Below, piece by piece: positions 60,453 to 64,000 of a stretch of DNA of 64,000 nt; within the stretch, counting starts at the first letter, position 1; each line of letters begins with the position of its first letter. A program made the position numbers and the translations under genes. The notes beneath the pieces were generated by a model. It made no database searches. It saw only the letters and a program-made list of their open reading frames with translations, and had not been told where the DNA came from. This stretch comes from Sipunculus nudus (lineage: Eukaryota > Annelida > Sipuncula > Golfingiida > Sipunculidae), in assembly GCA_026874595.1 (NCBI GenBank), contig CM049316.1:68846676-68910675 (forward strand). Direction: 5' to 3'.

Positions 60453-61460
60453 CATACCGAGTATGTTTCCAAACGCTAATTATTTTAGATATTACTACTC
60501 CGTTCATGATAACAGGTGTCTATGAGTCTCTGGTAAAACTCAAAGAGAAACAATTTTGTGTCTCCTATATCTTGAAGTATCCAAATATCAGCAAATCCGA
60601 GTGCAAGTACTGCAGCAATTGGTGATGAAGAATTCATCTTAAGAATATGTTTACAGAATTTAGTTTCCACTGATTCAATATTATCACAGTTTTTGTGTCC
60701 CCATAATTCCGCCCAATATCACAAGATTGGCACAACCATTCGATCAAAAGGAAAAATTGACTGCTCTACTGCTAGGCATTTATATATACTAATAAACTGC
60801 TTAATCATAATTACTGCTATATTGGCATGATTTACTAGGCTGGAGGACATTCCCTAAGTATATGTAACTGCTAACTACTTTGAGTTATTTTTGTTTATTA
60901 TACTATTTTTCTTAATTATTTAAGATGCCTCTCTTTGTAAATACTACAATTTTTGTTCTATCTACATTAACCTTCATCCTATAAGCATCACAAAAAGTTT
61001 CTAATTTATTAATTAAGGACTGTTACCTTCAGACTGCGTCTATAAGACATAAAACATCATCTGCAAACATGAGCATTGAAAGTGAATTTGCTTCCCGGCT
61101 TACATATATACTTTCTTCTTAAGAATGCAGTGCAAATTATAATTCGTTCATGAAAAATGTAAATAATAAAGGAATAATCAAACAACCTTGTCTTGTTCCT
61201 ACAGTACATTCATCATAATCAGTTAAACCATAACTAGTGAATACACATAACTTCAATGTCAATACATAAATTTCAAGATGTTATATATTTTACCTCTCAT
61301 GCCTAATTTATGTAGAAAATGAAATAATAACTCGTGCTGAAAACAATCAAAAGGTTTGCAGCAATGTATAAATATTGCTAAAAATCTGCCTTTTTCCATT
61401 GATAAATAAGATTATAAGAAGAAAGTGCCGTACGAGTAAACAATAGTGGTATAATCTATA
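60453..61460 (-). pseudogene. LINE reverse transcriptase region
   Basis: Recognisable in broken frames on the minus strand: KPFDCFQHELLFHFLHKLGM (near 61330), GTRQGC followed by PLLFTFFMNEL (near 61190-61140), and MLMFADDV with the catalytic Asp pair at about 61053-61067. The downstream thumb-like text is ETKFCKHILKMNSSSP (near 60650). The usual preceding A motif is changed and frames shift repeatedly. The element is inactive. Confidence 0.75.
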
Positions 61461-61499
61461 TGATAACCTGTATGTTTTTCTATAAATTTGTTGTGATTC

Positions 61500-61763
61500 T
61501 CAGCCCATTATATTAAATCTTTCATTTAAAATGTTGGTGAAAAATTTGCCTATAACGTTTAAAATAGCATTTATAACATTAAAATTTTTTTCAGCTGTAT
61601 AAAGAAATAAGATTTTCAATTGTTCCGCTCCCTTTTCTTTATTAGTTAATTGGACATGTTCTATAATTTTTTTAAATGCATCAATTATCGTATCATCGTT
61701 CAACATATCATATACACTATTTTTCGTTTTCCTATACTGAATCCAATTTTCATACTTTTCCAC
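61500..61763 (-). pseudogene. LINE segment between endonuclease and RT
   Basis: An 87-codon open stretch (MEKYENWIQYRKTKNSVYDM...) lies exactly between endonuclease and RT and ends with FFTNILNERFNIMG. It probably represents the linker of ORF2. It has no motif by itself. Confidence 0.5.
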
Positions 61764-61837
61764 ATTTTTACCAATATTTTCTTTATTTCCAATTTTAAGT
61801 GTAGCAGTTAATGGAAATTGGTCGGAAAAGCCTTCAA

Positions 61838-62680
61838 TTAGAACCTCGAAAAAGAAAAAGCAGAACTGACAATGCCATAATCTATTACGGATTCACCCTG
61901 TGTTGACATATAAGTTTGGTCTCCCTCATGAATTGGCTGTAATCGATCATTTAAAATATGTATATTTAAAGTTAAACATAAGTGGTGCAGTGACAATCGC
62001 CATTCGTTTGTTCCAATATCTTTCGATTTTCTAGGTAAGCTGAAAAAAGTCACTATGCATCAATTTCAATATTATGAAAAGTGTGAATTTCCGAATAATC
62101 TTGCAAGTTACCCATTCTAGCAAGTCTCCCAAAATAATAAATTTACATCATCATATTTTATCAATAGTTTTACTAATATATTTTCTAAAATAATGTTTAA
62201 TTTTTTTTCTTGAAAATGGTTTTAAAAAACAGAGTTCTCTGGAGCAAAATACACAACAACCATAGCAATATCATTAGCAAAACCAAGGTTTTGGCCATCC
62301 AAAATAAAAATAATCATATCCATGTATGTGCTTATAACATTTTTGACATATTTAATATGTGTGTTCCTGAAATATACAAGAACTCCTCCACATTTCATAT
62401 CGGAACGTATATTTTAGTAACCTTTGTATTTGCATCAATCATTTACATATTGGTCAGCATTACTATCTCATGTCTCGATTACAACTATAACATCATATTT
62501 AGAAATAAGTTCATGAAATTCAGTTTTTTTTCTGTAAATAGATTCCATGTCATGTACATTACATGTAATTATATTTAGGAACGTTTCTGACTTGAAGTAG
62601 TTCGGTTTGTTTTTGTTTACTTTACCTGTAATCCATTGAGAATTAGTTAATAAATTGTTAGGGTGTAGTGCAAGGTTCAT
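61838..62680 (-). pseudogene. LINE ORF2 apurinic-type endonuclease, broken
   Basis: The N-terminal part (62468-62680) has LNIITCNVHDM and YDVIVVIET. The usual W after ET is TGA here, a single nonsense change. The middle, in other frames, has CGGVLVYFRN. The C-terminal part (61838-62053) has RLSLHHLCLTLNIHILNDR and QGESVIDYGIVSS, the S/D-containing end of APE endonucleases. It is interrupted by frameshifts between. Confidence 0.72.
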
Positions 62681-62883
62681 AGAATGTGCAATATGGTCTC
62701 CATGTGAAGAATTTGAATAATAAAAGTGAACAATGTTAGTGCTTGTATCATTTGAGTTATCATTATTTAAGAGCCCTTTTTAATCTGAAAATAGAATGTC
62801 AAGATTTATGTTAACATCATCAATGCATATTCTATCTCCATTACTAATATAGGTATCGAATGAATAAGAATGAATATTAGGAA

Positions 62884-63470
62884 TTATAATTTCATCGTCT
62901 TGACATTTATTAACTTATAAATTCTGGCCCCTGCCCTTCCATTATTCATCACCCTAGCTTTCCTCAGTATCTTGATTACTGGAGTTTGACATAGAACGAG
63001 TTCTTCCAGGTCTGATACATCTGAACTTGTTTTCAATTTCATCAAATACAAACACATAATTATCAATGATTTATTGTATCAAAGTTTGGTTCGTTAATGG
63101 TTAACAATAGCTTCTGTCCTTTTTGTTTTAAGATGCCGTCTCGCCTTTTCTGACACGTTCACTAAATTCTTCTTGAACAAAGACACTAGATTTTGCTTCC
63201 TTGCCTGAATAAGTACTCTTTCTTTATGTTTGTACCGTCCAAATTTAACAATAATCAGTCTGGGTTTGCCAGGAGCTTGTCATGGTAATCTATGTGCCCT
63301 TTCAATTTCGATCTCTTTTCCGCCTCATATAGTTTCATTTCTTGTCTCATTACAATCCTGATTTTAGTTTCCCATTCAGTACATGTCTCGGGCCTATCAC
63401 TCCCATCAATGCCATAAAAATAAATTTCCCTCTTGGAATGTTCCTCTAGCTTGTTTATCTTATCTCTCAT
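62884..63470 (-). pseudogene. LINE ORF1 protein, coiled coil and RNA-binding-type region, broken
   Basis: MRDKINKLEEHSKREIYFYG begins at 63470 and matches the end-of-coiled-coil/RRM start of LINE ORF1 proteins (…LE..SRR..I.FYGI). A frameshifted IERAHRLP...KPRLIIVKF-type block follows near 63330-63240. Further down, a YDKLIIDN-like segment ends ORF1 near 63060-62950. ORF1 proteins bind the element RNA. Confidence 0.65.
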
Positions 63471-63773
63471 TTTTTTTAATTAGCAATGGTCTTCATTTCA
63501 TCTTGCAGACGTGACAGTTTATCCGAAAGTTCTTTACAATATCTGACAGGGTTAAGCTAACCTCTTCAGTCTCAGAGGTGACACTTCCTTCACCTTTTTC
63601 ACTGGTTGTGGACTTGTAGCGAGTCTGCTTTTATTGTTCGGAAACTTCAAACGCTTCAGCATTAAGATTGAGCTTATTACCCCTATTATCGCTCACCTCT
63701 TGCATTGTGACATCTCGCTGGGTATTCCTCCCCTCTCTTTCCAAACGGTCAGCGTTGGTGCTCCTCGGTATCC

Positions 63774-63998
63774 TCACATGCTACAGCATTGTGAGTCTTC
63801 TGGTCTTCTTTGAAGCGGAACCGGCACCTTTGGGACTGGATTCAATTCAACCCCGCCGTCTTGCGTTAACAACACCGCCAGGCAGGTTGCCACCTTAAGG
63901 CCAAGGACACTCCTGTCAAAACCAAAATGGGGACCCTGGACTTTTCTTTCAGTTTCGGCTGTGCAAAAACAACTTTTACTGGCCCGCCAAGCCTCCAA
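63774..63998 (-). pseudogene. LINE ORF1 N-terminus with degenerate 2A-like motif; cut by window end
   Basis: The frame reads VATCLAVLLTQDGGVELNPVP at 63829-63890. Active 2A peptides need a hydrophobic lead and D-V/I-E-x-N-P-G-P. Here the Asp is Gly and the NPGP glycine is Val, so ribosome skipping is not expected. 2A-like signals at the N-terminus are known in some CR1-group LINEs. The frame stops at 63774. The true start may lie beyond 64000. Confidence 0.6.
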
Positions 63999-64000
63999 AT

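Larger units (their letters stand above)
57180..64000 (-). mobile_element. APE-type non-LTR retrotransposon (CR1/Jockey-like), degenerate, with nested insertion; runs off the window
   Basis: On the minus strand from the window end: ORF1 N-terminus with a 2A-like motif, an ORF1 RNA-binding-type protein, an apurinic-type endonuclease, RT (FADDV), a C-terminal Cys/His region, and a (TTCA)n tail at 57180-57208. Every part has stops or frameshifts. The coding text is interrupted between 60453 and 58280 by other elements but resumes within a codon or two. APE endonuclease plus RT without LTRs defines the class. The clade is not resolved by eye. Confidence 0.8.

Noticed and set aside
62210-62578. 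122-codon plus-strand open frame
   Set aside because: It is antisense to the LINE endonuclease and has no features of its own.

Overview
The window looks like animal nuclear DNA, most likely from a bivalve mollusc. It is AT-rich and intron-bearing, and it is packed with decayed transposons, tRNA-derived SINEs and dispersed repeats. The recognisable coding matter is of metazoan type: CYLD, CARD and double B-box proteins, a Gypsy-type LTR element and an APE-type LINE. There is no bacterial-style gene packing. The species call is an inference from repeat style and gene families, not from a diagnostic gene.

Layout. 1-8.2 kb holds repeats only: a dispersed repeat with a 32-bp minisatellite, a TAATC-rich patch, and a 3.8-kb imperfect palindrome. 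8.19-30.16 kb carries a plus-strand CYLD-like deubiquitinase locus whose exons join in compatible phases: a CARD exon, a 56-codon exon, the half CAP-Gly exon, the C-terminal zinc-module exon, the His-box exon and the final exon. The catalytic Cys part is missing. Two in-frame TAA codons and two +1 length anomalies suggest a decayed copy. The gap between the CAP-Gly and zinc exons holds a pogo/Tigger-like transposon (17.79-19.75 kb) with intact TIRs and a TA target duplication; its transposase ORF has lost the catalytic domain but stays open. Introns and 3' flanks (20.9-42 kb) are dominated by at least three dispersed repeat families plus one SINE.

42.6-48.1 kb is a minus-strand LTR retrotransposon with Gypsy-type domains in the unusual order gag-PR-INT-RT-RH (Gmr1-like). 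It is broken by stops and frameshifts. At 50.05-50.27 kb (minus) is a probable first exon of an uncharacterised gene. It sits head-to-head with a plus-strand RING-less double B-box (TRIM-like) gene at 50.84-52.06 kb, about 0.57 kb away. 52-57 kb is mostly empty apart from SINE remnants. 57.2 kb to the end is a minus-strand APE-type LINE with ORF1, a degenerate 2A-like motif, endonuclease, RT and C-terminal module. A 2.2-kb insertion containing a 1.3-kb TIR element splits it.

How the parts relate. CYLD (ubiquitin removal in NF-kB signalling), CARD (death-fold adaptor) and B-box/TRIM proteins all belong to ubiquitin and innate-signalling biology. The most interesting observation is therefore the phase-compatible CARD exon upstream of CYLD exons. 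In this copy the gene is probably not functional.
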